The notes below the pieces were generated by a model. The model saw only the letters and a program-made list of their open reading frames with translations, did no database searches and was not told where the DNA came from. Shown here in pieces: positions 62,745-64,000 of a stretch of DNA of 64,000 nt. How positions within the stretch are numbered: the stretch's first letter is position 1; every line of letters starts with the position of its first letter. Made by a program: the position numbers and the translations under genes. The DNA comes from Bufo bufo (lineage: Eukaryota; Chordata; Amphibia; Anura; Bufonidae): NCBI RefSeq assembly GCF_905171765.1, contig NC_053392.1, positions 109,264,465 through 109,328,464 on the forward strand, written 5' to 3'.

Positions 62745-64000
62745 GAGCATCTGCAACTCTGTTCCTCAGCACGAATAGGGGCTATGACGCTTTCCGATCA
62801 CTCACCCATCTTCTGCACCCTCCTCCATCCCTCGGGATCGGGTAAGAAGTCCTGCTGGAGGTTCAATGAGTCCATTCTGGGTAATGATCTACACAAAAAC
62901 CGTATATCATCTCTCCTGAAAGAATATTTCACCATCAACCAAACCCCCTCCACCTCCCCTAACGTACAATGGGATGCACATAAAGCCTATATAAGAGGCC
63001 AATTAATTAGTTTAGGCTCTTTTCTAAAGAGAGAATCTGAAAAAAAGCTAAACTCCCTCCTTTCAAGGATTAACTCTTTGGAAAAACCCCACAAAATATC
63101 TCTACTTCAGCTCTGAGTTAACATCCCTTAAAACTGAATTAAAGAATCTGCTCAATGAGCATTCTGCTAAGTTTTACTTATCCTCTCAACAACAAAAAAA
63201 TTTCCCCTATGGAGACAAAGCCACAAAATACCAAATGCAAAGAATCAAACGTAGAAAACTTGAAAATTACGTACAGAGCATTACTGCCTCTTCTGGTTCT
63301 GCATTGTTTCGATCAGAAGACATCGCAGAACAATTTAAGCTCTACTACGAATCCCGTTACAACCTCCCCTCTCCCCCCTCTCCCAGACCCTCGGTATGAC
63401 AAAGAGCGCAATATCTCCTCCTTCCTCAAATCATTAGATCTCCCAGCTCTCTCACCCTCACAACAAGACTCGCTTGCCGCTCCTTTTACCTTGTCAGACT
63501 TACTGGAGGCGCTCAAATCTTCCCCAACAGGGAAATGTCCAGGTCCAAACGGTCTACCACTGTCTTACTACCGATCCTTTTTAGACACACTCCTACCTCA
63601 TTTTCTCCCGGTATGTAACAGAGCCCTCCTTAACACTCCTGTTTCAGCTGACATGACTAGAGCCACTATAACAATTATCCCCAAACCTGGTAAAGACCGA
63701 TCATTTTGCTCTAATTATCGCCCCATCTCTTTACTAAACACTGATCTTAAACTATTGGCCAAAATGTTAGCTAATAGGTTACAGCAGTTCCTCCCCTCTT
63801 TAATTCACCCGGACCAGGTAGGATTTGTGAAGGGGAGGGAGAGGAAAGATAATGTAATGAAAATTTTGAATGCTTTATACTTTTCATCCCACAAGGCGGT
63901 CCCACTAGTCATGCTTGGCACAGATGCCGAAAAAGCTTTTGACAGAATTGACTGGTCATATATTAACCTTACCCTTGCTAAGTTTAATATCCCGGAGCAA
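62745..64000 (+). pseudogene. L1 ORF2 continued: end of endonuclease and reverse transcriptase (partial)
   Basis: Directly after the target duplication the endonuclease resumes with LSDHSPI, which holds its last catalytic His. A linker region follows. Reverse transcriptase blocks are then readable: GKCPGPNGLPLSYY, IIPKPGKD, NYRPISLLNTDLKLLAKMLA, HPDQVGFVKGR and GTDAEKAFDRIDW, the last with the first catalytic Asp. Frameshifts occur near 63100 and 63385. The window ends before the second catalytic Asp pair. Together with 56749-57394 this identifies the L1/Tx1 clade. It is broken by lesions apart from the Gypsy insertion. Confidence 0.87.

Larger units (their letters stand above)
54554..64000 (+). 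mobile_element. L1/Tx1-type LINE with nested hAT and Gypsy-2 insertions, runs off the window
   Basis: It begins with a GC-rich GGGGGCGGAGCTAGCGC 5' end and holds a reduced ORF1 (54656-55369) and ORF2 (56749 onward). A non-autonomous hAT fragment lies between the ORFs and Gypsy-2 splits the endonuclease. Removing the two gives about 3.6 kb of L1 up to the window edge, where the reverse transcriptase is still incomplete. Confidence 0.85.

Noticed and set aside
1..64000. Host exons, tRNA or snRNA genes
   Set aside because: No frame outside mobile elements shows a recognisable domain, and I saw no cloverleaf-type or conserved small-RNA sequence. A genome-wide alignment would be needed to exclude small exons.

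Overview
The window is vertebrate repeat DNA with no recognisable host gene. The mixture of L1/Tx1-type and CR1-type LINEs, chromodomain Ty3/Gypsy elements, a tyrosine-recombinase element of the Ngaro/DIRS kind, a Helitron, hAT, TTAA-target (piggyBac-like) and Tc1 elements, foldback MITEs and long minisatellites points to an amphibian, most likely a frog. The species cannot be named from sequence alone. I found no tRNA, rRNA or CRISPR array.

Left part (1-20.7 kb). A duplicated segment (1299-6568 and 18464-20225) carries different insertions in each copy. A TTAA-target element (1644-6291), itself broken by a poly(A)-tailed L1 insertion, sits in the first. A hAT MITE (18587-19713) sits in the second. 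Between them a 30-bp minisatellite has been hit by an intact Gypsy element (Gypsy-1, 7020-12289), a solo LTR of the same family (12986-13509) and a 3.9-kb TTAA-target element (13583-17463) that holds a palindromic hAT MITE.

Middle part (20.7-50 kb). A foldback element with about 270-bp arms (20691-28167) contains an autonomous-type hAT element (21356-27819) with a damaged transposase. Then comes a direct tandem duplication (28771-35947 and 35948-49620). The left unit contains a tyrosine-recombinase element (28964-33509) with Ngaro-type split direct repeats, no visible reverse transcriptase and a roughly 46-copy 37-bp minisatellite. The right unit still shows the empty site of that element. 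It has received a 1.87-kb nested palindrome (36170-38040), a 9.3-kb Helitron (38274-47622) and a Tc1-type MITE (48893-49353), for each of which the left unit shows the pre-insertion state.

Right part (50-64 kb). A CR1-like LINE tail joins a Tc1 transposon with a broken transposase, followed by a 29-bp minisatellite, the left end of a hAT-like element and an L1 element that runs off the window. The L1 is broken by a non-autonomous hAT fragment and by a second intact chromodomain Gypsy element (Gypsy-2, 57395-62744) inserted in its endonuclease domain.

The two Gypsy elements are the only long intact reading frames. Each encodes one fused Gag-Pol protein with protease, reverse transcriptase, RNase H, D,D35E integrase and a C-terminal chromodomain. 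Each has a primer-binding site complementary to its own predicted RNA 5' end, as in the self-priming Tf1/sushi group. Everything else is decayed, and the window is best read as a nested, datable insertion record.
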